A DNA stretch of 5,853 bases from Clostridia bacterium (GTDB lineage: Bacteria; Bacillota_A; Clostridia; Oscillospirales; CAG-272): positions 1 to 5,853 of the forward strand of contig JAGBSQ010000242.1 of NCBI GenBank assembly GCA_017631775.1, read 5' to 3'. The notes beneath the pieces are model-generated. The model did no database searches and had not been told where the DNA came from. It saw only the letters and a list, made by a program, of their open reading frames with translations. Each line of letters begins with the position of its first letter. Position 1 is the first letter of the stretch. Below are positions 5,577-5,853 of this stretch, in pieces. The position numbers and the translations under genes were made by a program.

Positions 5577-5853
5577 TTACACTTCTCTATACATCTGCAA
5601 AAATTGCTGTCCCGATGTGTTCCAAGAGAAGACGGGGGTCATGATTTTGCGCACGAACTTTTTGCGCAAAGGGGCATCGTTCCAAAGCGCGATTGCCGCC
5701 TCGGTTCTATCTTTGAGTTCGGCGGAGAGATAGGTGGCAAAGGTGAAGCCGTTGCCCTGAATTTTGTTACCGTCCATCCAAAAAGGCTTGATGGAGTCGT
5801 AAAGTCCGCCGGTCTCTCTGACAACGGGAATGGCTCCGTAGCGAGAAGCGATC
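5577..5853 (-). CDS. glgA: Glycogen synthase, C-terminal fragment (5' part outside window)
   Basis: The minus strand is open from the window edge to TAA at 5577-5579, giving the last 91 residues of the protein. The segment starts IASRYGAIPVVRETGGLYDSIKP, which matches the conserved nucleotide-sugar-binding part of bacterial ADP-glucose-type starch/glycogen synthases (GT5, GT-B fold), where RYG..P(I/V)VR.TGGL.D is typical. The remainder, with NG(F)TF and a C-terminal FSWNTSGQQFLQMYREV, fits the usual helical end of GlgA. The enzyme transfers glucose from ADP-glucose to the non-reducing end of growing glycogen. The KTGGL/KxGGL-type N-terminal motif and most of the catalytic domains lie outside the window and cannot be checked. 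glgP follows on the same strand after a 471-base repeat-rich gap, so synthesis and breakdown genes are adjacent, but they may not share one transcript. Confidence 0.94.
   Translation of the reverse strand, partial: IASRYGAIPVVRETGGLYDSIKPFWMDGNKIQGNGFTFATYLSAELKDRTEAAIALWNDAPLRKKFVRKIMTPVFSWNTSGQQFLQMYREV

Overview
All the genes I can support lie on the minus strand. Read in the direction of transcription, from the high-coordinate end to the low, they are: the 3' end of a glycogen synthase gene (glgA), a 471-base spacer filled with repeats, a complete glycogen phosphorylase gene (glgP), a complete intracellular GH13 alpha-glucan hydrolase gene, a short promoter region, a YceD/DUF177 gene, and the first 16 codons of rpmF (ribosomal protein L32), cut by the window edge. 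The sequence suggests a Gram-positive-lineage anaerobe, most likely a gut-type Clostridia member of the Bacillota. The reasons are the protein flavour, the strong GGAGG-type ribosome binding sites, the consensus SigA-type promoter, the DUF177-rpmF pair, and intergenic repeats of a kind I associate with such genomes. No marker here fixes the genus.

Region by region (window coordinates): 1-50 is rpmF (partial) and 65-595 is the DUF177 gene. 596-714 holds a textbook promoter (TTGACA, 17 bases, TATAAT) driving DUF177-rpmF. 715-2619 is the GH13 enzyme. 2620-2675 is a short gap with a GC-rich stem-loop. 2676-5105 is glgP. 5106-5576 is a non-coding spacer with a possible glgP promoter, a 227-base nested inverted-repeat element (5261-5487), and two related short hairpin repeats (5164-5197 and 5517-5553), one on each side of it. 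5577-5853 is the end of glgA.

Functionally this is a glycogen storage and turnover cluster. GlgA extends alpha-1,4-glucan from ADP-glucose. GlgP removes glucose-1-phosphate from the chain ends. The GH13 enzyme, which has no signal peptide, probably trims maltodextrins or limit dextrins that phosphorylase leaves behind. The DUF177-rpmF pair is an unrelated housekeeping unit with its own promoter. I found no CRISPR array, tRNA, rRNA, phage gene or transposase, and no convincing new multi-gene system. The least ordinary part is the repeat-rich spacer between glgA and glgP.
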